Source: Tellurirhabdus rosea | GTDB taxonomy: Bacteria; Bacteroidota; Bacteroidia; Cytophagales; Spirosomataceae | Direction: 5' to 3' | Assembly: GCF_026278345.1 (NCBI RefSeq) | Contig: NZ_CP111085.1 | Span: 1,934,001-1,998,000, forward strand | Length of the DNA: 64,000 nucleotides | Shown here: one piece after another, positions 7,860-15,540 of the stretch | Position numbering within the stretch: the stretch's first letter is position 1 | Layout: every line of letters starts with the position of its first letter | Translations under genes and position numbers: made by a program | The notes under the pieces: model-generated | Database searches by the model: none | What the model was told of the DNA's origin: nothing | The model's input: the letters and a program-made list of their open reading frames with translations, nothing else

Positions 7860-9878
7860 ATGCTCATCCGCTTCCTGCTCTGGACCCTCCCTTTTTTCTG
7901 TAGTATCCTGACAACCAACGCCCGCGTCATCCGCGTGGACATTCAGTCGCGAACGCCCGTCCTCAACGGCAAAGCGTTCGGAGCGGCCGGGCCTTACGAA
8001 CGACTGATCGGGAAGGTGTATTTTGCCGTAAAGCCCGAAAACAACCACAACCGCCTGATCGCCGACCTCGACAAAGCTCCCCGCAACGCCAATGGAGAAG
8101 TCGAATTTTCGTCGGATGTGTACCTGCTGAGGCCCGTTTCCACCGGGCGGGGCAACGGCACGGCGCTGGTCGAAATCTCAAACCGGGGCGGAAAAGGCAT
8201 GGTTTCCTTTTTCAATAGGGCCGCCGGTTTCCGCAATCCGGAAGCCGAAGCCGACTTTGGCGACGGTTTTCTGATGCAGCAGGGCTTTACGCTGGTCTGG
8301 ATCGGCTGGCAGTACGACGTGCCCGACGCAGAATTCAATCTGAAGCTCCTGGCCCCCGTTGCCACCGACGCCGGAAAGACGATCACCGGGCTGGCCCGCA
8401 CCGACTTCAACGTGACCGAACGGACGTTTTTCACCTCGCTGGGCCACCGCGGCCAGAAAGCGCAGCCCGTCGCCGAACCCGACAGCCCCGACAACGTCAT
8501 GACCGTCCGGTCTTCTGTGCTGGGGGAACGCACCGTGATTCCGCGCAGTGAATGGGGTTTTGGTCAACTGGAGGCCGGCACGGTGAAACCCGACCCGACC
8601 TCCGTTTACCTCAAGTCGGGCTACGAACCGGGCAAACTTTACGAAGTTGTCTGGCGCGTGGCCAATCCGGTCGTGGCGGGATTAGGGCTGGCCGCCGTCC
8701 GGGATTTTGTGTCGTATCTGAAATACGAAACCTCCGACCCGAAGGTAGCCCGGGCCATCGGCTTCGGCATTTCGCAGTCGGGACGGTTTCTTCGGCATTT
8801 TCTCTACGAAGGCTTTAATGCCGACGAGCAGGGCCGAAAAGTCTTCGACGGGGTCAACAACCACGTCGGCGGGGCCGGGATGGGCACCTTTAACCACCGC
8901 TTTGCCGAGCCTTCCCGCGACGGTACGCCGTTCTACACGCTGTTTTTTCCGGTGGACGTCTTTCCTTTTACCGATAATGACCAAACAGACGCGGAAACCG
9001 GCAAAACGGACGGTTTGCTGAAGCGTGCCCGGGCGGAAGGGGTCGAGCCGAAGCTGTTCCATACCTACACTTCTTACGAGTATTATGGCCGGGTGGCCTC
9101 GCTGCTGCATACGTCGCCCGATGGCAGCCGGGACGCGGCGCTTCCCGACCCTGTACGGATTTATTTCTTCGCCGGAAGCCAGCACTTTCCGACGCCCAAT
9201 CTGCCGGACAAAAAAGCGCGGGTGACCAACCCTGCCCTGACGCACCAGCCGACGCCCAACGACCTTCGCTACGGGATGCGGGCGTTGCTTCTGGCGCTGA
9301 ACAACTGGATAACGACCGGCGCGAATCCCCCCGCCAGCCGTTATCCGCGCATCGACAAGGGAACGCTGGTGGCCGCCGAAAGCGTAAAATTTCCGGCTAT
9401 TCCGGGCGTGAAGCACCCGACGAGCATGCGGCAGACATACCGCGTGGAGTACGGTCCGGACTACGCGGCGAAGAAAATCATCAGCTTTCAGCCGCCGAAA
9501 GTGGGCAGGCCCTACGTGGCAAAAGTGCCGCAGGTGGACGCCGATGGCAACGAACAGGACGGCCTGCGGATGCCGGAAATTGCCGTTCCCCTGGGCACCT
9601 ACACCGGCTGGAATCCGCGGAACCCCGCCACCGGCGCCCCCGACCAGCTGGTCGATTTTTTCGGCTCCTATTTCCCTTTTGCCAAAACCGAAGCCGACCA
9701 AAAAGCCGCGAACGACCCGCGACGCCCAATTTCCGCACGGTACAAAAACCAGGAAGATTACGTACGTCAGGTGGAAAAAGCGGCCCAAACGCTCGTCAGC
9801 GGCGGTTACCTGCTGCCGCAGGACCTTCCGGCCCTTCGGAAGCGGGCAGAGCAGCACTGGGCCTGGCATATGGAGTAG
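7860..9878 (+). CDS. Secreted alpha/beta hydrolase domain protein
   Basis: A 672-residue protein. ATG at 7860 is chosen because it gives a clean signal peptide (LIRFLLWTLPFFCSILTTNA); the longer open frame from 7257 runs opposite the ankyrin gene and is not coding. The nucleophile elbow GFGISQSGR is at about residues 301-309, with Ser305 the likely nucleophile. YTGWNPRNP and EDYVRQVEKAAQ near the end match the large alpha/beta hydrolase family often annotated simply as alpha/beta hydrolase domain-containing. It probably acts in the periplasm or outside the cell. The substrate is unknown. The gene is monocistronic, with 100 nt before gpsA. Confidence 0.88.
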   Translation: MLIRFLLWTLPFFCSILTTNARVIRVDIQSRTPVLNGKAFGAAGPYERLIGKVYFAVKPENNHNRLIADLDKAPRNANGEVEFSSDVYLLRPVSTGRGNGTALVEISNRGGKGMVSFFNRAAGFRNPEAEADFGDGFLMQQGFTLVWIGWQYDVPDAEFNLKLLAPVATDAGKTITGLARTDFNVTERTFFTSLGHRGQKAQPVAEPDSPDNVMTVRSSVLGERTVIPRSEWGFGQLEAGTVKPDPTSVYLKSGYEPGKLYEVVWRVANPVVAGLGLAAVRDFVSYLKYETSDPKVARAIGFGISQSGRFLRHFLYEGFNADEQGRKVFDGVNNHVGGAGMGTFNHRFAEPSRDGTPFYTLFFPVDVFPFTDNDQTDAETGKTDGLLKRARAEGVEPKLFHTYTSYEYYGRVASLLHTSPDGSRDAALPDPVRIYFFAGSQHFPTPNLPDKKARVTNPALTHQPTPNDLRYGMRALLLALNNWITTGANPPASRYPRIDKGTLVAAESVKFPAIPGVKHPTSMRQTYRVEYGPDYAAKKIISFQPPKVGRPYVAKVPQVDADGNEQDGLRMPEIAVPLGTYTGWNPRNPATGAPDQLVDFFGSYFPFAKTEADQKAANDPRRPISARYKNQEDYVRQVEKAAQTLVSGGYLLPQDLPALRKRAEQHWAWHME

Positions 9879-9978
9879 ACCGTTAGGACCCGACTGGCGA
9901 CTGGCCCGCCGCGGCTTTGAGCGAAAATTTTTGCTATTTCGCGGGGCAAAACGGGCTGAAGTCCGTTGGTACACCTTT

Positions 9979-10977
9979 ATGAATCAACCCGCACGAATTA
10001 CCGTTGTCGGCGGTGGCAGCTGGGCCACGGCAATCATTAAAATGCTTTCCGAAGGTAACGCGCACATCCGCTGGTGGATGCGCAGCAAAACCGACGCCGA
10101 CCACATCAAGAAATATCACCATAATCCGAGCTATCTCAGCGACGTGCAGATCAGTCCGCGCAAAGTCCGGGTTTGCACCCGAATAAAAGACGCCCTGCGC
10201 GACAGCGAATACGTGATTCTGGCCGTTCCGGCGGCGTTTGTGAGCGATGCCCTGCAAGGTCTGCAAGCCGACAGTTTTACCGGCAAATGCGTTATTTCGG
10301 CCATTAAAGGCATGATTCCGGGCGATAACTGCCTCGTGACCGACTGGATGGAACAGAAATTCGGCGTTCCGGCGAGGAATCTGGCCGTTATCGCGGGGCC
10401 GTGCCATGCCGAGGAGGTGGCGCTGGAGAAACAGTCGTACCTGACCATCGCCGGGCAGGACATCGAGTGCGCCGCCCGGGTTGCCGAACTTCTGAGCTGC
10501 CGCTTCGTGATGGCCTCCCCCATCGACGACATTTACGGGGTCGAATACTGCTCCGTCATGAAGAACATTATCGCTCTGGCCTGCGGCATCACGCATGGAC
10601 TGGGTTACGGCGACAACTTCCAGGCCGTGCTGGTCTCGAACGCCATGCAGGAGATCAGGCGCTTTGTAGACGCTATTTATCCCAAGCACCGCGACCTGAG
10701 CGGCTCAGCCTACCTCGGCGATTTGCTCGTAACGGCCTATTCGCCGTTCAGCCGCAACCGGACCTTCGGCAGCCTGATTGGCCGCGGCTACTCCATCCAG
10801 GCAGCGCAGACCGAAATGAAAATGATCGCAGAAGGCTACTATGCCGTGAAAAGTATCCATGCCGTCAACCGAAAATACGGCGTGGTGATGCCGATTACGG
10901 ACATGGTGTACAACGTGCTGTACGAAAAAGCCTCGCCGGTGAGCGAGGCCAATGCGCTAAAAGGAAAATTATCCTGA
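9979..10977 (+). CDS. gpsA: NAD(P)H-dependent glycerol-3-phosphate dehydrogenase
   Basis: A 332-residue enzyme that reduces dihydroxyacetone phosphate to sn-glycerol 3-phosphate for phospholipid synthesis. The dinucleotide-binding start is ITVVGGGSWATAI (residues 7-19). SAIKGMIPGDN and AVIAGPCHAEEVALEK are GpsA signatures, and CSVMKNIIALACGITHGLGY carries the catalytic lysine region. GFG-type residues of the family appear as YGDNFQAVL. ATG at 9979 is used; the same frame is open far upstream over the hydrolase gene but carries no family sequence. A 26-bp perfect hairpin begins 5 nt after the stop and probably ends the transcript. Confidence 0.95.
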   Translation: MNQPARITVVGGGSWATAIIKMLSEGNAHIRWWMRSKTDADHIKKYHHNPSYLSDVQISPRKVRVCTRIKDALRDSEYVILAVPAAFVSDALQGLQADSFTGKCVISAIKGMIPGDNCLVTDWMEQKFGVPARNLAVIAGPCHAEEVALEKQSYLTIAGQDIECAARVAELLSCRFVMASPIDDIYGVEYCSVMKNIIALACGITHGLGYGDNFQAVLVSNAMQEIRRFVDAIYPKHRDLSGSAYLGDLLVTAYSPFSRNRTFGSLIGRGYSIQAAQTEMKMIAEGYYAVKSIHAVNRKYGVVMPITDMVYNVLYEKASPVSEANALKGKLS

Positions 10978-11069
10978 ACTTGGATTACGCAGATGGAAGG
11001 ATTTACCTTGATGGTTCGTCTTCCTAATTATATCAGGGTAAATCCTTCCATCTGCGTAATCCCGGTTCA
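10975..11069. repeat. GGATTACGCAGAT palindrome between gpsA and the HIT gene
   Basis: Perfect 26-nt arms at 10982-11007 and 11037-11062 enclose a 29-nt loop. The outer ends TGAACttGGATTACG and CGTAATCCcggTTCA extend the symmetry. It lies between convergent genes and could serve as a terminator for both. The arms are related to elements at 26385, 34853, 40572, 43146 and, more distantly, 55379. Confidence 0.85.
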
Positions 11070-11459
11070 AGACAAGTGCGACCGGATGGCCTCGGCCGTT
11101 TCGGCCAGCTCCTCCGGACTCATTTTCAGCTTATTGTTAAAATTCATGTCCGACATGCTGTTCATCGGAATCAGGTGAACGTGGGCGTGCGGCACTTCGA
11201 GACCGATCACGGCCACGCCGATCCGCTTGCAGGGCACGGCAGCTTTCAGGGCCGGGGCGAGGCTTTTGGCAAACTGCATCAGCCCGGTGTACAGTTCATC
11301 GTCAAGGTCGAACAGGTAGTCGATTTCCTGCTTCGGAATAACCAGCGTATGCCCTTTGGCGCAGGGGAAAACGTCCAGGAAAGCGAGGTATTGATCGGTT
11401 TCGGCAATCTTGTGAGCCGGAATTTCGCCGTTGACGATGCGGGAGAAGATAGAAGCCAT
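11067..11459 (-). CDS. HIT family nucleotide hydrolase (HinT-like)
   Basis: A 130-residue cytosolic protein of the histidine-triad family. The catalytic triad sits in HAHVHL at residues 91-96. The start SIFSRIVNGEIPAHKIAETD and the GHTLVIPKQEIDYLFDLDD segment match branch-I HIT proteins, which hydrolyse phosphoramidates such as AMP-NH2 or lysyl-AMP. The full family length is present. greA lies upstream on the same strand; the 106 nt between holds an AT-rich 7-nt-word palindrome, so the two may or may not be co-transcribed. Confidence 0.93.
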   Translation of the reverse strand: MASIFSRIVNGEIPAHKIAETDQYLAFLDVFPCAKGHTLVIPKQEIDYLFDLDDELYTGLMQFAKSLAPALKAAVPCKRIGVAVIGLEVPHAHVHLIPMNSMSDMNFNNKLKMSPEELAETAEAIRSHLS

Positions 11460-11465
11460 AAGGCA

Positions 11466-11560
11466 GTTAAAAATTAAAAGTTAAAAATTAAAAATAGTCA
11501 AAATGCAGCGAGAGCGTGGCCAGCAGCGCTTTACTTTTAATTTTTAACTTTTAATTCTTC
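11466..11560. repeat. 7-nt-word inverted repeat (TTAAAAA/TTAAAAG words)
   Basis: The left arm is a run of TTAAAAA and TTAAAAG words in strict 7-nt register. The right arm (11531-11560) carries the complementary words TTTTTAA and CTTTTAA. A GC-rich core of about 33 nt separates them. The element fills the gap between greA and the HIT gene. AT-rich arms in GC-rich flanks make it stand out sharply. Confidence 0.82.
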
Positions 11561-11565
11561 ATTGA

Positions 11566-12039
11566 TTATCGTCCGATTTCCAGTACTTCAAATTCCAGCA
11601 GGCCGGCGGGGACGCGGATTTCGGTGGTGTCGCCTACTTTTTTACCCAGCAGTCCTTTGCCGATGGGCGAACCGACGGAGATTTTTCCCTGCTTCAGATC
11701 GGCTTCTTCTTCCGACACCAGCGTATAGGTCACTTCCATGCCGTTTTTCCGGTTCTTGATCTTGACCGTCGACAGCACCGAGACCTGGGACGTATCGATG
11801 GATGACTCGTCCAGGAGGCGGGCATTGGAAACGATTTCTTCGAGCTTGGAGATTTTCATTTCCAGCAGGCCCTGCGCGTCTTTAGCGGCGTCGTATTCGG
11901 CGTTTTCGCTCAGGTCACCTTTGTCGCGGGCCTCGGCAATCTGGCGGGCAATGTCGGCCCGTCCTTTAGTTTTCAGGTCATTCAGCTCAGCTTTCAGCCG
12001 GTTGAGCCCTTCTTCCGTGTAATACGAGATTTTTCCCAT
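11566..12039 (-). CDS. greA: Transcription elongation factor GreA
   Basis: A 157-residue factor that stimulates RNA cleavage by backtracked RNA polymerase. The N-terminal coiled coil (YYTEEGLNRLKAELNDLKTK, then ARDKGDLSENAEYDAAKDAQ with the acidic D/E tip) covers residues about 6-75. The C-terminal FKBP-like domain ends GSPIGKGLLGKKVGDTTEIR. The DLSENAEY tip motif is diagnostic. Upstream on the same strand are a Bacteroidota-type promoter (12249-12279) and a rho-independent terminator (12132-12153), which together suggest that expression is set by attenuation in a leader of about 200 nt. Confidence 0.96.
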   Translation of the reverse strand: MGKISYYTEEGLNRLKAELNDLKTKGRADIARQIAEARDKGDLSENAEYDAAKDAQGLLEMKISKLEEIVSNARLLDESSIDTSQVSVLSTVKIKNRKNGMEVTYTLVSEEEADLKQGKISVGSPIGKGLLGKKVGDTTEIRVPAGLLEFEVLEIGR

Positions 12040-12131
12040 ATTGGTCTAATTGCTTAAATTCTGTACTTCAAAGTTTTGCTTCCCGAAACGCCAAACGTTC
12101 CCGCCAGGGAGAGCTACCCTGTAAAAAGAAA

Positions 12132-12153
12132 AGAACGGTGCACCGACCGTTCT
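12132..12153 (-). terminator. Terminator hairpin in the greA leader
   Basis: Read on the minus strand, AGAACGGT and ACCGTTCT form a perfect 8-bp stem around a 6-nt loop. The run TTTCTTTTT follows immediately. It sits 92 nt before the greA start codon and about 90 nt after the probable transcription start, so it would end most leader transcripts before greA. Confidence 0.7.
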
Positions 12154-12248
12154 CCGTACAAAAATTGGTTTCTTTGCAGCGAAGCGTCAGGGCCCTGTGA
12201 GCGGAAATGTATGGAAAAGCCGTTTGCTCATTGTGTGATTCGGGTGAG

Positions 12249-12279
12249 CAAAAGTAACAATTCCCCGCAAATCCGGCAA
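12249..12279 (-). promoter_or_regulatory. Bacteroidota-type promoter for greA
   Basis: On the minus strand the -7 box is TACTTTTG (12256 to 12249), a full match to TAnnTTTG. A -33 TTG lies at 12279-12277, 20 nt upstream. The predicted start is near 12242. The next 200 nt before greA contain a terminator and a possible 14-codon open frame (12231 to 12187). Confidence 0.6.
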
Positions 12280-12318
12280 CGCAACGGGGCTGATTATAGC
12301 AAGCGGCACCAAACGCAT

Positions 12319-12430
12319 TTACTGTTTGCTGTTTTCCGTTTTCTGTTTTCCGTTGCTTCGCCGAAACCAGCATTTTGTGTTAAGGTAAGACAACTGAAAA
12401 CTGGAAACACAAAACTGAAAACTGAAAAAA
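12319..12430. repeat. 7-nt-word inverted repeat upstream of fmt
   Basis: The left arm at 12319-12361 repeats TGTTTTC/CGTTTTC words. The right arm at 12391-12430 repeats TGAAAAC/TGGAAAC words and runs into the fmt start codon. It shares the 390-nt gap 12040-12429 with the greA promoter and leader; the remainder of that gap shows nothing else recognisable. Confidence 0.75.
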
Positions 12431-13347
12431 TGGATTTACGCCTTATCTTCATGGGTACGCCCGATTTCGCCGTGGCCAGCCTTCAGACACTGCTGAACGA
12501 CGGGCGGAATGTGGTGGCGGTCGTCACGGCGCCGGACCGGCCTTCGGGTCGGGGCCTCCAGCTGACGCCCTCGCCAGTGAAAAAAGCCGCTGAAGCGGCT
12601 GGGATACCCGTTTTACAACCGGAAAAGCTCCGCGACCCGGCCTTTCTGGAAGAACTCCAGGGCTACCGGGCCGATCTGCAGGTCGTCGTCGCCTTCCGGA
12701 TGCTGCCCGAAGTCGTCTGGGCCATGCCCACCATCGGGACCTTCAACCTGCACGGCTCGCTGCTGCCGCAATACCGGGGGGCCGCCCCCATCAACTGGGC
12801 CATCATCAACGGCGAACGCGAAACCGGCGTGACGACGTTTTTCATCGAAAAAGAGATCGATACCGGCCAGATGATTTTCCAGGAAACCGAACCGATACAC
12901 CCCGGCGATACCGCGGGCAGCCTGCACGACCGGCTGATGGTGCGCGGCGCGAATCTGGTGGTCAGAACGGTCCGGGCCATCGAAGCGGGCGAGTACCCGC
13001 GCATTCCGCAGCCGCCGGTGGAGGACCTGAAAATGGCGCCGAAGATTCACCGCGAAACCTGCGAAATCGATTGGTACCAGCCCGCCGAAACCGTCCGGAA
13101 CTTCGTGCGGGGCCTGTCGCCCTATCCGGCCGCCTGGACGAAAATCAACGGCAAAACGTTCAAGATTTACGCCGTCTCGCACGCCGACGCCTCCGACTTC
13201 CGGGCCGAACCCGGCGAGGCCCATACCGACAACAAGCGGTTTCTGCACATCAAGACGCAGGACGGCTGGCTGGTGGTGGAGGAACTTCAGGCCGAAGGCA
13301 AGCGAAAAATGACGGTAGAGGAATATTTTAGGGGAAATAAACTGTAA
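12430..13347 (+). CDS. fmt: Methionyl-tRNA formyltransferase
   Basis: A 305-residue enzyme that formylates initiator Met-tRNA using 10-formyl-tetrahydrofolate. The family start LRLIFMGTPDFAVASLQTLL is present, and HGSLLPQYRGAAPINWAII near residue 110 holds the catalytic Asn/His region (the SLLP loop). The C-terminal domain contains VRGLSPYPAAWT. ATG at 12430 gives the standard N-terminus; upstream in-frame sequence from 12076 is non-coding. folA starts 3 nt after the stop, so fmt and folA form a compact pair linked by folate chemistry. Confidence 0.95.
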   Translation: MDLRLIFMGTPDFAVASLQTLLNDGRNVVAVVTAPDRPSGRGLQLTPSPVKKAAEAAGIPVLQPEKLRDPAFLEELQGYRADLQVVVAFRMLPEVVWAMPTIGTFNLHGSLLPQYRGAAPINWAIINGERETGVTTFFIEKEIDTGQMIFQETEPIHPGDTAGSLHDRLMVRGANLVVRTVRAIEAGEYPRIPQPPVEDLKMAPKIHRETCEIDWYQPAETVRNFVRGLSPYPAAWTKINGKTFKIYAVSHADASDFRAEPGEAHTDNKRFLHIKTQDGWLVVEELQAEGKRKMTVEEYFRGNKL

Positions 13348-13350
13348 CCT

Positions 13351-13845
13351 GTGATTATCAGCCTTATTGCCGCTATCTCGGAAAATAAAGTCATCGGCAA
13401 GGACAACGACCTGGTCTGGAGTCTGCCCGACGATTTCAGGTATTTCAAGCAAACCACGTCCGGCCACCCGATTCTGATGGGGCGGAAGACGTGGGAATCG
13501 CTGGGCAGGCCGCTGCCCAACCGCCTGCACATTATCATCACCCGCCAGCCGGATTTTGAAGCACCGGCGGAATGCATTATCGTCGATTCACTGGAAAAAG
13601 CCCTCGACGAAGCCCGAAAAACCGGCGACGGGGAAGCGTTTGTGATCGGCGGCGCGGAAATTTACCGGCAAGCCCTGCCCCTGGCCGACCGCCTGTACCT
13701 GACGGAAGTCAAAGGAACCTTCGAGGGCGATACGTTTTTTCCGGAAGTCAATCAATCGGAGTGGCAGGAAGTCAGCCGCAGGCCGCACGAAGCCGATGCC
13801 CGGCACGCCGTACCGTTCGATTTTGTGGTCTGGGAACGGACCTAG
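13351..13845 (+). CDS. folA: Dihydrofolate reductase
   Basis: A 164-residue enzyme that reduces dihydrofolate to tetrahydrofolate with NADPH. The start is GTG at 13351, giving MIISLIAAISENKVIGKDND, which is the standard first strand and Met20 loop. LVWSLPDDFRYFKQTTSGHP follows, with the active-site acidic residue in the DD pair. GRKTWESLGRPLPNR contains the NADPH-binding motif, and FVIGGAEIYRQALP the second cofactor loop. The 3-nt spacing from fmt suggests translational coupling. A strong hairpin terminator follows at 13875. Confidence 0.95.
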   Translation: MIISLIAAISENKVIGKDNDLVWSLPDDFRYFKQTTSGHPILMGRKTWESLGRPLPNRLHIIITRQPDFEAPAECIIVDSLEKALDEARKTGDGEAFVIGGAEIYRQALPLADRLYLTEVKGTFEGDTFFPEVNQSEWQEVSRRPHEADARHAVPFDFVVWERT

Positions 13846-13874
13846 CGCCCACACAGACCCATCGGGGCGAACAA

Positions 13875-13904
13875 AACAGCCCCCCGTTTCAACGGGGGGC
13901 TGTT
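13875..13904. terminator. Bidirectional terminator between folA and the DUF4097 gene
   Basis: A perfect 14-bp stem (AACAGCCCCCCGTT and its complement) encloses a 2-nt loop. It lies between convergent genes. It has A and T flanks suited to termination in both directions. Confidence 0.85.
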
Positions 13905-13942
13905 AGCATTTATAATCTTTGAGTAAATGAAAACGGGCGAAC

Positions 13943-14974
13943 TTAATTCTGATTCAGATACACGCTGCCGCTGTTGGCCGAAATCTGGACCGGGATGCCG
14001 CCGCCGTTCAATTGGCCTTTGACCCGGTCGCGTTCCATCGAGCCGTCAAATTTCGACAGCGAGCCGGTGGACACCCGGTTGCCGCTGAGGTCGAGATTCA
14101 TGCCTTTGTTCATCGGCATCCGGACGCGGACGCTGCCCGCCGAGGTCGAGAGCCGGACGTATTCGCCCAGTTGGGTAATGTCGGCCTCGATGCCGCCGCC
14201 GCTGGTTTCGGCCCGGATGCTGCCCGCAATGTCTCGCAGGCGGATGCTGCCGCCGCTGGTACCCGTATTCAGCGTGCCGTTGATGTTTTCGGCCGTGATG
14301 CTGCCGCCGCTCGTCCGGGCTTCAATCTGCCCTTTCAGGTCATCCAGTTTGATGCTGCCGCCCGAAGTCCGCAGCCGCAGGTCGCCGCTGGAGTTGCGGG
14401 CCGTGATGCTGCCGCCGCTGGTGGTCAGTTCGATGTTTTTGCGGCAGTCTTCGGCGGTGATGCTGCCGCCGCTGGTGCGGCCTTTTACCGTGCCCTCGAC
14501 ATCCGTCAGGTGGAGGCTGCCGCCGCTGGTGGAGAAGTTCTGCTGGCCGTTCAGGTGGGCAATGTGGATGCTGCCGCCGCTCGTTTTGAGGTCGGTCGTG
14601 ACGGCTTTCGGGCTGTAGACCTTGAACGAAATGCTCAGGCTGCGCTTCCAGTCGTTCTGGTCGCGAACCCGTTTGGCCGAGGCCACCACCGTGTTGCCTT
14701 CGGTGGCGATCGTCACTTCGTAATCTTTCAGCCGGTCCTCGATTTCGGCCTTGTCGAGTTTGTCGTTCCAGTTGTTGGCCCGCACAAACATTTCGACTTT
14801 GGCCCCGCTGCCCTGGCCCCCTTCGACGGTAATGCTGCCGCCGGAAGTCTGGACGCGCACGGTGTTGATGTTTCCCGAGAAATTCTGGGTCCTGTAGGGT
14901 TGGTCGCGGTCGTTCTGGGCGAAGACGGTCGAGGAGAACAGAAGGGCAACGAGCGTGGTTTGGAAGTGTTTCAT
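13943..14974 (-). CDS. Secreted DUF4097-type beta-repeat protein
   Basis: A 343-residue protein with a signal peptide (MKHFQTTLVALLFSSTVFAQ). The body contains eight exact TSGGS motifs plus the variants TSGGG and TSAGS, spaced about 19-20 residues apart, as in TSGGSIHIAHLNG and TSGGSIKLDDLKG. Each is one turn of a right-handed beta-solenoid of the DUF4097/adhesin-like family. The repeated codons make the DNA itself periodic between about 14060 and 14600. It is likely periplasmic or surface-exposed. No partner gene is evident: the nearest neighbour on the strand is a lipoprotein gene 128 nt upstream. Confidence 0.9.
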   Translation of the reverse strand: MKHFQTTLVALLFSSTVFAQNDRDQPYRTQNFSGNINTVRVQTSGGSITVEGGQGSGAKVEMFVRANNWNDKLDKAEIEDRLKDYEVTIATEGNTVVASAKRVRDQNDWKRSLSISFKVYSPKAVTTDLKTSGGSIHIAHLNGQQNFSTSGGSLHLTDVEGTVKGRTSGGSITAEDCRKNIELTTSGGSITARNSSGDLRLRTSGGSIKLDDLKGQIEARTSGGSITAENINGTLNTGTSGGSIRLRDIAGSIRAETSGGGIEADITQLGEYVRLSTSAGSVRVRMPMNKGMNLDLSGNRVSTGSLSKFDGSMERDRVKGQLNGGGIPVQISANSGSVYLNQN

Positions 14975-15102
14975 TGTATTTGGCTGTTAGTTGGTGGAAA
15001 GATGCGGAAAGTAACCTGGATGTTGCTTACCGTAAAAAAAATGTTCCTCCTCCATCGCCACCCTCCCAAAACGCCCGAACAAACCCCTCATCACCGGACT
15101 GT

Positions 15103-15480
15103 TCACTTCGCCCGGATGGACAGCACTTCGGCCTCGTCCAGGGTCTGTTTTGAGCCCCATCCGCAGATGATGTCGCGCTTGCGGCTGGTCGGCTGCAGAT
15201 TCACCACGACCGGGGTGCGGCTGGTCCCGTCCGGTCCCAGGCCATTTTTCTCGACAAAATCAACAAGCTTCTTTTCCGACGCTTCTGTGGCGGCAAACAG
15301 GCGGGACTGCTCGCCCTCCTGAATCCGGAGGTGCCACGAACAGCCGTCGGCCGGAAGTTGGTAGATCACGGTGGCGGTGTATTCGCCGGCCGCCTGGGAT
15401 TCGGGCTCACCCGCCTCCGGCTGCTGGCATCCGATGAGGGCAAAGAGGCCCATCAGCACGCGGTACGAAAACTTTTTCAT
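15103..15480 (-). CDS. Small putative lipoprotein
   Basis: A 125-residue protein of unknown function. The N-terminus MKKFSYRVLMGLFALIGCQQ is a lipoprotein signal with the lipidated Cys at residue 18. The mature part starts with a Glu/Ala-rich linker. Conserved-looking segments are YQLPADGCSWHLRIQEGEQS and a C-terminal region with RKRDIICGWGSKQTLDEAEV. Two mature Cys residues (in DGCSW and IICGW) could form a disulfide. It lies 60 nt downstream of the PA14-OmpA gene on the same strand and may share its transcript. No family was recognised. Confidence 0.7.
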   Translation of the reverse strand: MKKFSYRVLMGLFALIGCQQPEAGEPESQAAGEYTATVIYQLPADGCSWHLRIQEGEQSRLFAATEASEKKLVDFVEKNGLGPDGTSRTPVVVNLQPTSRKRDIICGWGSKQTLDEAEVLSIRAK

Positions 15481-15540
15481 GGTTCTGATGTCTTTTTCTG
15501 CTGGACACCTTTCCGGGCGTTTGGGTTGGAATGCCCGGCT

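Noticed and set aside
12068-12373. 101-residue minus-strand frame between greA and fmt
   Set aside because: It covers the greA promoter, leader and terminator plus the word repeat, and its translation has no recognisable pattern.
13943-14974. CRISPR-like array suggested by regular DNA repeats
   Set aside because: The periodicity is about 57-60 nt inside a single open frame encoding TSGGS turns. There are no unique spacers and no cas genes.
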